From Clostridia bacterium (GTDB lineage Bacteria; Bacillota; Clostridia; Christensenellales; Aristaeellaceae): a DNA stretch of 56,500 bases. Under the pieces are notes generated by a model. The model was not told the origin of the DNA, ran no database searches, and saw only the letters and a program-made list of their open reading frames with translations. The position numbers and the translations under genes were made by a program. The DNA lies in NCBI GenBank assembly GCA_017541205.1, contig JAFXZO010000103.1, forward strand, positions 1-56,500. The letters run 5' to 3'. Shown here in pieces: positions 8,533-16,632 of this stretch; position 1 is the stretch's first letter, and each line of letters begins with the position of its first letter.

Positions 8533-9471
8533 TTATTCCTCCAATGCAATGATGTTCACGTCTATGGCCACGCTGGGCTTTGTTCCCAGCGCGCGGAAGG
8601 TCACGCTTCCGTCCGATTGCGCCACACAGCTGATCTGCGCCTTGGCGATTTCGCGCGCGTCGTTGCCGCCCGTATCCTCGCCGACGCCCACGATCAATTG
8701 ATCGGCCGCATTGACGGCGGCGCACGCCTTGCTCGCCGTGTAGGGCGCCGCGGCGCCGATCCAGTCCGTGCTTTCGATGGTCAGGCTCGCGTGCTTTACC
8801 TTGCTCTTGCCCTGCGCCGTGGTCAGGGCCGTGTTCGCAAGCGCGGTCACTTGGGAAAGCGCCTCCTCCAGTTCCGTGCTCCAGCTGCCGCTTTCCATGG
8901 TGTCCATATAGGCATCCCATTCCTCCTCGGTGCCCTCGTAGCCGTTGAGCACGGCCAGCTCATACGCCCCCTCGCTGCCCAGCATCGCGCTGTTTATGTT
9001 CAGCGTTTCGTTTTCCACGCTGATATGCACGATCTTGCCGTAGGCCATCAGGATCTCCATCGCCTCCCGCGCCGCCTTCGCCGCGCTCTTCGCCTTTTCC
9101 GCCTCCGCGAGCGCTTCCATCAGCAGCGTTGGAAAGGTCCTTTCCACGGTCTCCGAGATCGGGGGCAAATCGCCCACGTCCATATAAAAGATTTCGCTGT
9201 TCCAGGCCACGGTGTTCGCTCCCAAAATCTCCACCCACGCCCGTATCCTGCCCGGGACCGCGGTCACGCTGGCCGGCAGCGTCGCAAGCCCTTCCTGGAT
9301 GTTCAATACCTCCGGCGAATTGTCCGGCAGCATCATGCACAGCTGCGCCGTCTGGCTGTCCGATACCTGCGGCAGCACAAAGCGCATCTTTTCCGCTTTC
9401 TGGTCCGTTTCCATCCCGACGCTCACCGCCCCCGGCGTGGGCGTCCGTCCGGAAAATCTCATGGTTATCAT
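8533..9471 (-). CDS. Phage baseplate/tail-fibre-attachment-like protein
   Basis: A 312-residue protein with strong AAGGAGG site. The first 130 residues (RFVLPQVSDSQTAQLCMMLP, GRIRAWVEILG) resemble N-terminal parts of BppU-type baseplate proteins; an alanine-rich helix follows (AEAEKAKSAAKAAREAMEIL), and GYEGTEEEWDAYMD matches the short G-x-x-GT-EEEW motif common in Bacillota tail fibres. The C-terminal 90 residues form a small separate domain. The likely role is linking fibre to tail; this is inferred from position and motif only. Confidence 0.55.
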   Translation of the reverse strand: MITMRFSGRTPTPGAVSVGMETDQKAEKMRFVLPQVSDSQTAQLCMMLPDNSPEVLNIQEGLATLPASVTAVPGRIRAWVEILGANTVAWNSEIFYMDVGDLPPISETVERTFPTLLMEALAEAEKAKSAAKAAREAMEILMAYGKIVHISVENETLNINSAMLGSEGAYELAVLNGYEGTEEEWDAYMDTMESGSWSTELEEALSQVTALANTALTTAQGKSKVKHASLTIESTDWIGAAAPYTASKACAAVNAADQLIVGVGEDTGGNDAREIAKAQISCVAQSDGSVTFRALGTKPSVAIDVNIIALEE

Positions 9472-9536
9472 GGTTTATCCTCCTTGCCTTTCTTCGCATT
9501 GGCCTCGCGTCGCAAGCCCGCAAGGGGTTTGCTCCT

Positions 9537-10106
9537 TTATGCGATGAAAAAGATATCGCATGGGTATCCGTTCTCGCCCTCGGCGCCTGTCCTCAGCCAG
9601 ATGATCCCGTGCCCGCTGGGCTTGCTGGGCCCCACAGCGATCTGATAGGCCGTGCTCTCGCCCGTGCCGCCCGCCAGCGTGATCGCCATTCCCGCCGCGC
9701 GTCCGCTTTCCAGCGTCAGCGTTTTTGCGCTCATGTCCCCGTCGCCTTTCAGCAGCAGCGCCGGGCTCTCCGCCGTCCCGCCCAGCTTCAGATAGCTGTT
9801 CCCGTCGCCCTTCACGCGGAAGGTCCCCGCGTCCTGCCGCATCCCGTCGTTGTCGATTCGCAGGTAATCCGTTTTGATGCGCGCCGCCGTCCTGCCCGCG
9901 CTCCCGCCGCTCGGCATCCCGCCCTGCATCTGCGCCTTCACCGCGCCGCTCAATTGCTCCGTCCCGATCGCCCCGGCCTCGATGTTCCCGCCGTCCAGGT
10001 GTTTGAGCGCGTACCGCATCTGCTCCTCCAGCTGGTATACGTACTCCATCACCTGCTGCACGTCCGTGATCTTTCCCCGCGTCTGGATGTCCCCCAGCAT
10101 CGCCAT
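9537..10106 (-). CDS. Phage tail-associated protein, function unknown
   Basis: A 189-residue protein with AAAAGGAGG before its ATG. Residues 1-40 are helical (VQQVMEYVYQLEEQMRYALKHL), followed by NIEAGAIGTEQLSG, a short motif often found near the start of tail-fibre shaft regions, and a beta-rich C-terminal half (RVKGDGNSYLKLGG). No enzyme motif seen. Position suggests a tail adaptor or fibre. Confidence 0.5.
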   Translation of the reverse strand: MAMLGDIQTRGKITDVQQVMEYVYQLEEQMRYALKHLDGGNIEAGAIGTEQLSGAVKAQMQGGMPSGGSAGRTAARIKTDYLRIDNDGMRQDAGTFRVKGDGNSYLKLGGTAESPALLLKGDGDMSAKTLTLESGRAAGMAITLAGGTGESTAYQIAVGPSKPSGHGIIWLRTGAEGENGYPCDIFFIA

Positions 10107-10154
10107 GCGCCCGTCCTCCTTTTCCTGGGTTTACGCTTCCATCACGTTTTTGTC

Positions 10155-11798
10155 TTACGCGGTACCGAATTGCTTCCGCTTTTGCCTGGTTTTGGGGTTC
10201 CCGTTGTTATACGGCGCCGTCCGGTATTCGTCGTTGATGTCCGTCCGCAGCGTCTTTTTTTCGCTGCTGGCAGGCAATTCCAGGGTGTGCCCGGCTTCGC
10301 TGTTCTTCTTCGTATTAGATCTGCCGGTGCTCTGGCCTGAGGATTTACCGCTCCCGCTCCCGCTCCCACTCTTTTGGTCCATCAGGCTCGCCAGGAATTT
10401 CTGCACTTCCAGATCGTAATTTTTCTGGTTCCAGTAGTTGTTCATTTCGCGGGTCGCTTCCGCGTCGTATACGTTCCAGTTGTAGTTGCGGTCGTTGTAG
10501 TAATCGCTCATGCTGTCGCGGTACTGCCCGTAATCGAAGGCCCGGTCGCTCTGCCAGTCGGAAACGGCGTCCCGGTACTGCCCGTAATTGAACGCCCGGT
10601 CCGCCTGGTAATCCGCCATCTGGTCCCGGTACTGGTTGTAGCCAAACGCCCGGTCCGCCTGCCAGTCCGCCATCTGGTCCCGGTACTGGCTGTAATTGAA
10701 TGCCCGTTCGTTCTCCCAGTCGGAAACGCTGTCCCGGTACTGCCCGTATTCAAACGCCCTGTCGTCCTTCCAGTCCGATACCGCGTCCCGGTACCGCCCG
10801 TATTCAAACGCCCGGTCCGCCTGCCAGTCCGCTACGCTGTCCCGGTACCTATTGTAGTCGCGGCTGTCCATGTCCATGGTCAAAGACATGTTGCTTCGCA
10901 TCTGGTCCCCTTCGTAGGAATAGCGGTCAAACGCGCGCTGCTCCAGCTCCGGGATCTTGTCGTTCAGCGCCTGCAAATACTGCTGATACGCCTGGTATCC
11001 CGCCGTCGTGCCCCAGCTGCTTCCATACCCGCCCGCCAGCGCCGCCGCCTGGCCCATCGTGTCCTGCATGGCCCGCTGCCCGTTCACCATGTATTGGTTC
11101 TTGTACTGCTGAAAAAGCGGGTCCTTGTTCACGTCGTATTGGAATTGCGGCCTGTTCATGATCTGGCTGTACAGCTCCGCGATCTGCCGGTCGTATTTCC
11201 CCTCGTACGCCCCCGGCCGGCTGCCCAGGATCCCGTTCAGGATGTTCTGCGCCTCCGTCACCGCCGCGCTCTGCCGGTATCCGTTCGGGTACATTTCGCT
11301 CCAGCTTTTCATTTTCTCCGGGCTCTGGTAGGATAGGCTGTTCTCCGGGCTTTGGTAGCTCAGTCCGCTTTCCCGCGCCTGGTATTCGCCCGGTTTGCCC
11401 GGGTATCCGTTCGGGTATTGCTCGCTGAAGCTTTTGGGCGCCGTGCTGTTGTCCAGCGCGTCCTTCACGTTCCCCTGCGCCGTGTCCTTCAGGCTCTTGG
11501 GCGTCCCGCTGTTCGTCAGGTTCTGGCTCGTGTTCGTCAGTCCCGTGTTGGTGATCTGCCCGTTTATGAATTGCCCCAGGTTCGGGCTGTTCGTTTTCGT
11601 GCTCGCCTTTTGCGCCAGGCTTTCATTCAGGGTGTTCGCCGCGTTCGCGTTCGCCAGCGCGGGCCATACGCCGGCCAATTGCTGCTGCGTCTGCGCCGAT
11701 TGCAGCGCCGCCTGCTGCATGGCCGCCTGCTGCGCGGTCCTGTTCTGGTTCGTCTGCTGCCCCAGGATCGTTTGTTTATACAGATCGTTCGCCGCCAA
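10155..11798 (-). CDS. Virion protein with 18-residue tandem repeats, candidate internal or ejection protein
   Basis: A 547-residue protein; no ATG is available near the start, so I place it at TTG 11798, after a purine-rich GGGGGCGGAAAG. Residues 1-120 are rich in Q, N, A and T. Two SYQSPE motifs occur near residue 150. From about 300 to 450 an 18-residue unit of the form DRAF.YGQYRD.VSDWQ. repeats at least seven times, then a helical stretch and a low-complexity GSGSGSGKSSGQSTGRS tail. The alternating aromatic and charged repeat suggests a long helical or coiled rod. In short-tailed phages such proteins may be ejected with DNA; no direct evidence here. Confidence 0.6.
   Translation of the reverse strand: MAANDLYKQTILGQQTNQNRTAQQAAMQQAALQSAQTQQQLAGVWPALANANAANTLNESLAQKASTKTNSPNLGQFINGQITNTGLTNTSQNLTNSGTPKSLKDTAQGNVKDALDNSTAPKSFSEQYPNGYPGKPGEYQARESGLSYQSPENSLSYQSPEKMKSWSEMYPNGYRQSAAVTEAQNILNGILGSRPGAYEGKYDRQIAELYSQIMNRPQFQYDVNKDPLFQQYKNQYMVNGQRAMQDTMGQAAALAGGYGSSWGTTAGYQAYQQYLQALNDKIPELEQRAFDRYSYEGDQMRSNMSLTMDMDSRDYNRYRDSVADWQADRAFEYGRYRDAVSDWKDDRAFEYGQYRDSVSDWENERAFNYSQYRDQMADWQADRAFGYNQYRDQMADYQADRAFNYGQYRDAVSDWQSDRAFDYGQYRDSMSDYYNDRNYNWNVYDAEATREMNNYWNQKNYDLEVQKFLASLMDQKSGSGSGSGKSSGQSTGRSNTKKNSEAGHTLELPASSEKKTLRTDINDEYRTAPYNNGNPKTRQKRKQFGTA
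10519..10842 (-). repeat. 54-bp (18-residue) tandem repeat block
   Basis: CGGTAC recurs at 10519, 10573, 10627, 10681, 10735, 10789 and 10843, an exact 54-bp period over six full units with degraded copies on both sides. The units differ mostly at third positions and at a few variable codons, so the protein repeat is under constraint. Confidence 0.9.
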
Positions 11799-11813
11799 GG
11801 TCTTTCCGCCCCC

Positions 11814-13601
11814 TTATCTTCCGTCGCTGCCCAGCGCCATTTCCCGCGCTATGCCGTACAGCCGCATCTCTCCGTGCCCCTCGAGCCTTATCTGCATATG
11901 CTCGCAGCGCCTGGGCACGATGGGCAAAAGGTAGGTTTTCACTTTGCCCTTGCCCTGGATCGTTCCTTTTCTTTGCCAGATCCCGTCCGAATCGTACTGG
12001 ATCGATACCTGGCAGTCCGCCGTTTCGCCCAATTGCATCCTCAGCACAAAGCGGCTCAGGTATTTGTGGTCCGGGTAATCATAGCCCATGATCCCGCTCT
12101 CCGCGTACCAGGTCACGTCCTCGGGCTCCTTTTCTCCTTCCGTCCCGTCCAGCGCGTAGAGCTCGCCGTTTGCACTCAGCATGTACATTTCGCCGCCAAG
12201 CTCCGCAAACGCGATGGCCCGCGCGTCGTCCTGCCTGTGCCAGGTCCCGCGCTCCGTGTTCATCACGTACAGGCTCCAGGTCCCTGTTTCTTCCTGCGCG
12301 CTCAGGTAATACAGCCCGCCCGCCTGGCCCGCCGCGCCCTTTTTCAGTTTCCCTTCGCCCAGCGCCTTGCTCACCGTCTGCGGCAGGCTCTCAAAGAGCT
12401 GCACCCCGTGCCGCCCCAGGTAGAACACCGCCCCGTTGTAGGCAAGCAGCGTCCCTTCGCTGCCCTCCTGCACCCCGTCGCAGAAGGTCGTCTGCATCTG
12501 GTAGCTGGCCGGATAATCCCCGAAGATGCGGTGCACGCAGTCCTCCTTGAAAAACCACGGGTTTCCCCTGTGCACCACCGCGCCCGTGAACGGCCCGTCC
12601 GTGCCCACGTTCACGTAATAGCTGTCCATGCTCGTGCCGGCGTACCGGCTCCAATTCTTAAAATCGCCCAGGCCGCACGCATATATCCGGTTCACGAATT
12701 CCCCGTTTTCCTCCCCGTACCGGCAGCCCCACAGGCGGTTGTTGTTCTCGATGATAAAGTCCAGCGCCGGGGCCGTCCTGTCCGCCCGCACCCGTCCCCC
12801 GCTCTGGGTATAATTCCCGTCGATGATCCCGATCACCACGATATAATCCCTGTCCACGGCCTGCACCAGCATCGTTTCGTTCAGGCCCTCCAATTGCTCT
12901 TTCAGTGCGTCGTTCTCCCCGGAATAGCTGATCCCGCTCAGCGTCACCCCGTCGCCCACGCTCAGCCCGTATCCGATCCCGGCCGCCGCGATCCTCACAT
13001 ACACGCTCGAAACGCCCACCCAGCTGTTCTGCTGGCCGCCCCATTGATAAAGCGCGTGGGGCGACGCGCCCGTGTTCAGCCAATAGTCGCCGTCGTCCGG
13101 GCTTTCGGGCGCTTCCGCGCTCTCGGTCATGTCCGTCCTCGGGTAGTCCACCCCGTCCATGTCGCACAGCGTATAGTGCACGGTTTCGCCCCTGGGCGTC
13201 TCGTACAGCCTTTCCAGGCTCCCCGAATCCATGGGGTCCACCGTGTTGTAATACTTTTTGTCCGGCCAGATCACGATGTAGCTGCCCATGGACGCCATGC
13301 GCTTGGGCAGCATGTTTTCCTCCAGCGAAAGGTCGTTGATTGCCGTCGGTTCCCCGCCGTAATACAGCGTGCTCCCGTCGATCCACGCCAGCTTCCCCAG
13401 CGCCATGAGCCCAAGCGGCTGCTCCAATTCCTTAACGACGCCGCGCTTTTTCCGGCTCGACAATAGCGGCCACGGCTCCCCCGTCATGTTCCCCATGGCG
13501 GAAAACGTCCCGTCGTACGCCCGGGGCCGCCTGTCCAGCCCGCTAAACTGCTCCGTCCATATCCGCTGCGTGTTCACGCTGTCCAAAGGTGGGTATAGCA
13601 T
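11814..13601 (-). CDS. Phage head-tail or tail structural protein (beta-rich, P22 gp10-like position)
   Basis: I start this 595-residue protein at ATG 13601 (MLYPPLDS), with AAAAGGAG 9 bases upstream, rather than the TTG at 13637. It is beta-rich with repeated short strands such as GKLAWIDGSTLYYGG, GLYYLSAQ, GEMYMLSANGELYALDG, which suggests a propeller-like fold. Its place directly after the small connector gene fits the hub or stabilisation protein that closes the portal in short-tailed phages. No sequence motif proves this. It is followed 15 bases later by the repeat protein. Confidence 0.6.
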   Translation of the reverse strand: MLYPPLDSVNTQRIWTEQFSGLDRRPRAYDGTFSAMGNMTGEPWPLLSSRKKRGVVKELEQPLGLMALGKLAWIDGSTLYYGGEPTAINDLSLEENMLPKRMASMGSYIVIWPDKKYYNTVDPMDSGSLERLYETPRGETVHYTLCDMDGVDYPRTDMTESAEAPESPDDGDYWLNTGASPHALYQWGGQQNSWVGVSSVYVRIAAAGIGYGLSVGDGVTLSGISYSGENDALKEQLEGLNETMLVQAVDRDYIVVIGIIDGNYTQSGGRVRADRTAPALDFIIENNNRLWGCRYGEENGEFVNRIYACGLGDFKNWSRYAGTSMDSYYVNVGTDGPFTGAVVHRGNPWFFKEDCVHRIFGDYPASYQMQTTFCDGVQEGSEGTLLAYNGAVFYLGRHGVQLFESLPQTVSKALGEGKLKKGAAGQAGGLYYLSAQEETGTWSLYVMNTERGTWHRQDDARAIAFAELGGEMYMLSANGELYALDGTEGEKEPEDVTWYAESGIMGYDYPDHKYLSRFVLRMQLGETADCQVSIQYDSDGIWQRKGTIQGKGKVKTYLLPIVPRRCEHMQIRLEGHGEMRLYGIAREMALGSDGR

Positions 13602-13633
13602 GCCCCTGTCTCCTTTTCGTTCCGTCCTGTCAT

Positions 13634-14014
13634 TCAAAACCTATGGTGCACACATCTGGGTCTCGGCCTATGGTTCCTGTGATACCAGCGCTTGTATTGC
13701 CCCAGCGCGTTCGCGTAGAGCTTCGCGCTGTTGTTGTATTTGTCATACTCCAGGTTGGCCAAATCAATGTGCATTTCCAAATAAAACCTGTACACCTCGT
13801 CGTACGGCGCGGGCGCAAGCAGCGCCGTGTCCCCGTCCGTTTCCTGGGTGTAGGGGACAAACGCTTCCGGCGTCCTTTCATCCGGCTCATGGATCTTAAG
13901 CACCTCTTCAAACAATCGCTGGTCCAGCCTGGCCAGCCATTCGATTTTCCTCTCCCGTTCGATCTGGTTGGGTTTTAATTCGTCCACCAGAAAAATCGCC
14001 TGCTCAATGGTCAT
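13634..14014 (-). CDS. Phage head-tail connector-like protein
   Basis: A 126-residue, all-helical-looking protein (PNQIERERKIEWLARLDQRL, EVYRFYLEMHIDLANLEYDKYNN). Small proteins with the P-N-x-I/Y-x-x-x-x-K-I-x-W-L pattern follow the capsid gene in many Bacillota phages and bind the portal as adaptors (gp6/gp15-like). GGGAGG precedes the ATG. It ends 33 bases inside the region before the next gene's chosen start. Confidence 0.65.
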   Translation of the reverse strand: MTIEQAIFLVDELKPNQIERERKIEWLARLDQRLFEEVLKIHEPDERTPEAFVPYTQETDGDTALLAPAPYDEVYRFYLEMHIDLANLEYDKYNNSAKLYANALGQYKRWYHRNHRPRPRCVHHRF

Positions 14015-14069
14015 TGCCGCCTCCCATCCCCCGGGCGGGGCTGATGCGCTCCGCCCGGGACTGCCCGGT

Positions 14070-14327
14070 TCAGATCGTCATGGCGTATTCGCGCGTTCCG
14101 GCGTCCTTTGCCGCCTCCTGCTCCATGATCTTCTGCCTGTCCAGCATTTCCATGATCACTTCCCACAGGGGCATGGGCACTTCCACCAGCTGTTCCTTGG
14201 GCACGAAATACGTTTTGTTGTTGACGCCGACCTCCAGGGTGTTCTGCTCGCTCCTGCTGCGCTTGGGAATGAACACCTTGCGCATATCCTGCCAGGGGTC
14301 GTAAGGCTTTGCCGTTTCATGCTTCAT
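14070..14327 (-). CDS. Small phage protein after capsid gene, unknown role
   Basis: An 85-residue protein with GGAGG site. It contains VGVNNKTYFVPKEQLVEVPMPLWEVI, split here as the core NNKTYFVPK and EVPMPLWEV, a pattern repeatedly found in short proteins just downstream of N4-gp56-type capsid genes. It may be a minor head protein or decoration; no enzyme motif is present. Confidence 0.6.
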   Translation of the reverse strand: MKHETAKPYDPWQDMRKVFIPKRSRSEQNTLEVGVNNKTYFVPKEQLVEVPMPLWEVIMEMLDRQKIMEQEAAKDAGTREYAMTI

Positions 14328-14363
14328 TTTCGCGTTCCTCCATTCTTTTTCGACGCGCTTTTG

Positions 14364-15671
14364 TCACTCGTCCGCGTCCTCGTCCTCCGTGGAATAGAAG
14401 CTGCCGCATTCCACGCGGAGCAGCCGCTCCTCGTAGAGCACGCCGCCGCCGGTTTCAAAATACACGCCGATGGTGCCGAACTGGTTGAGCGGGCCGCCCG
14501 CTTCCTCCGGCGTTTTCACGATCACTTCCAGGCTGCCGCCGTCCACGTCGATCACGCCGAACGCGTTCCTGCCAAGGAAAATGCAGCCGTATACCGCAAT
14601 GCCTTCCGCGCCGCCCTCGCCGGGATAGATCACCGTATTGTCGTCGCAGGTCACGCTTGCGTCTACGGTCAGCTGGCTGTCGGTATTGGCGGTCACCTTC
14701 ACCTTTTGGGAGCCGATCAGTACATACCGGCCCTTCAGCGCATTGCTGGCCACGGTGCCGCCGTCAAAGGGAATGGTCGTCGCGGCGCTAAGGCCCGCGG
14801 ACACCGCGTCGTGCGCGGGGGCGTTTACCGCCAGGTTGGTGGCGTCGCTGGCCAGGGGCTTGCCGCGGTACACCTTGGCGTTGTCGCTTTCGATGAAGCG
14901 CACGCCGTGGAGCTCGCCGATCTCGCCGTTGTAGATTTCCTCGGGATGCGCGTACTCATGGGCGTTGATCCACCCGTTTGTCTCCCTCAGATCGTACGTC
15001 ACGCTGGGATGCACGATGGCCACATATTTGCCGTTGATCTTGGGGGCCTTGTGCTTTTTGAGCCAGGTCACGGCCCGGTTCACCATGGTCGGGGTCAGCA
15101 CACAGCCGGAGGTCAATTGGCTGCGGCTGGTCACGGCGTCGCCGTTCGCCTTGTCGCAGTACATCACGTTGCTGCCGGACAAAGCCACGTTCCGGGCGAT
15201 CTTGTCCTGGGTGTTGCCGCCGGCCGCGCCCATTTCCTCCGCCGCGTCCTGCGCCACGGGGTCCACCGCGTGCCGCTGCAGTCTGCGGCCCAGGGGCGTG
15301 TAAGCGCCGTATTCATACACGGTGGCCTGCACGGCGCTGTAGCCGAATTTCTGCCCGTCCGGGATCACGCCCTCCTGGAGCCTCGGCACGTCGCCAAAGG
15401 TGTTGGCTTTGCGCATTTCAACGGTCATGCCGTGATGCTCGGGCAAGGGGATGTTCTTGGCGAACTGGGCAAAGATGTGGTTGCTGCGGGCGTTCTCCAG
15501 CGCCTCGGTGTTGTACCAGGCCTTGATCTGGGGCTCCATGGTATTGCTGCTGTCAAACGCTTCCGCGCTGCCTGTGTTCGCGTTGGTATAGTTGCCGGTA
15601 TTCGCCACGGGATAGCCGCCCTGCGCGCCGGCGTCGGGAGCCATCAGAATGCCATGCCATTCATTTTTCAT
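14364..15671 (-). CDS. Major capsid protein, N4-gp56 family
   Basis: A 435-residue HK97-fold shell protein. Family hallmarks include a short N-terminus without a long delta domain, TPLGRRLQRHAVDPVAQDAAEEM, a KYVAIVHPSVTYDLRE segment, and GELHGVRFIES near the axial domain. An insertion around residues 255-340 (Ala/Thr/Val-rich, KGRYVLIGSQKVKVTANTD) may be a surface domain. It directly follows the scaffold gene. AGGAG precedes ATG 15671. Confidence 0.88.
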   Translation of the reverse strand: MKNEWHGILMAPDAGAQGGYPVANTGNYTNANTGSAEAFDSSNTMEPQIKAWYNTEALENARSNHIFAQFAKNIPLPEHHGMTVEMRKANTFGDVPRLQEGVIPDGQKFGYSAVQATVYEYGAYTPLGRRLQRHAVDPVAQDAAEEMGAAGGNTQDKIARNVALSGSNVMYCDKANGDAVTSRSQLTSGCVLTPTMVNRAVTWLKKHKAPKINGKYVAIVHPSVTYDLRETNGWINAHEYAHPEEIYNGEIGELHGVRFIESDNAKVYRGKPLASDATNLAVNAPAHDAVSAGLSAATTIPFDGGTVASNALKGRYVLIGSQKVKVTANTDSQLTVDASVTCDDNTVIYPGEGGAEGIAVYGCIFLGRNAFGVIDVDGGSLEVIVKTPEEAGGPLNQFGTIGVYFETGGGVLYEERLLRVECGSFYSTEDEDADE

Positions 15672-15701
15672 GCTTTACTTCTCCTTTTTCAATGATCTTT
15701 G

Positions 15702-16511
15702 TCAGATGTTTTTCACAAAATCGATGGTCTCGCCATTGCGGATCCTGCGGCGGTATGCTTCCCGCGCCTGTTTATCCATGTTTTGGATGTCCAGGCTCAT
15801 CTCGGCTGTTCCCGGCTTTTCCATCCCGTTTTCCACGGGCCTGCTCGCGCCTGAACGCACGCTCGAGGCGATTCTTTCCCCCGCCTCCCAGGCCGCCAAA
15901 CGCATGCTCTGCAGGCGGATGGCGTCCCCATGCAGCGCGTAAAACGCGTCTCTCACCGTCATGCCGCTGCCCGGCGCCGTCATGCGTACGAACGCGGGGT
16001 TCCGCATTTCCCGGATCAGGTCAAAATCCGGAAAGGACCGTTTCAGCGCTTCCGCCTGCTGGGCCAGCCTCAGAAAATGCTGGCGAAGCGCCCATTCCCT
16101 GTAGGATTCGCTCTGGTTCGGCCGCGTCCGCGCGTCCTTGTCCGCGCTTGGGTCCTTTGTGCTGTTTCGGGCTTCTTCATTGCGCAGCCTTTCCAGGATC
16201 GCTTGAACGTCCATCGGCTCCAGGCCGTATTTTTTGCCCAGCGCGCTCGCCAGGGGCATCAGTTCCTCCGCCTGCTTCTTCCAATCCTGCTGGTTGCGGA
16301 ACCGCTGCTGGATGGCCGCCTGGATGCGCTGCCCCACGGCGTCCTCGTATTCCTTGCGCCATTCGCCTTCGATCATCTGGCGGAAAGTCGGTTTCTCTGT
16401 CCCTTCTGCGCGCGATTCTGTTTTTTCCCGGTTTAGGCTGTCCTCCCGTTCGGCCTTGCCGGCCATGGCCTTTTCGTCCTGCGCAAACCGCTGCATATCC
16501 AATTTTTCCAT
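15702..16511 (-). CDS. Phage capsid scaffold protein
   Basis: I chose ATG 16511 (MEKLDMQRFAQ) with AGGAGG before it, giving 269 residues; an earlier in-frame ATG at 16583 lacks a good site. The sequence is highly charged, helical and lacks cysteine: AEREDSLNREKTESR, EWRKEYEDAVGQRIQAAIQQRF, then a C-terminal helix MSLDIQNMDKQAREAYRRRI. Position between portal and capsid, composition and the basic C-terminal helix fit a scaffold that guides shell assembly and leaves before packaging. Confidence 0.75.
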   Translation of the reverse strand: MEKLDMQRFAQDEKAMAGKAEREDSLNREKTESRAEGTEKPTFRQMIEGEWRKEYEDAVGQRIQAAIQQRFRNQQDWKKQAEELMPLASALGKKYGLEPMDVQAILERLRNEEARNSTKDPSADKDARTRPNQSESYREWALRQHFLRLAQQAEALKRSFPDFDLIREMRNPAFVRMTAPGSGMTVRDAFYALHGDAIRLQSMRLAAWEAGERIASSVRSGASRPVENGMEKPGTAEMSLDIQNMDKQAREAYRRRIRNGETIDFVKNI

Positions 16512-16632
16512 CCTGTCTCCTCCTGGCCGTTCTTCGGCCGTTTTTTCTGCCCTTGGGTGGGCGATGCCTGAAAGAAAGCGCATTTTCCCCTGTTTGGAAG
16601 GCCCCCCAATCTTTCCCCTGCGCTTTCCGTCC

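Noticed and set aside
11352-13466. A 704-codon forward frame opposite the phage tail genes (and similar ones at 6307-7905 and 13968-15695)
   Set aside because: Arg/His/Val/Pro-biased shadow frames with no motif; the reverse-strand genes are coherent phage proteins with ribosome sites.
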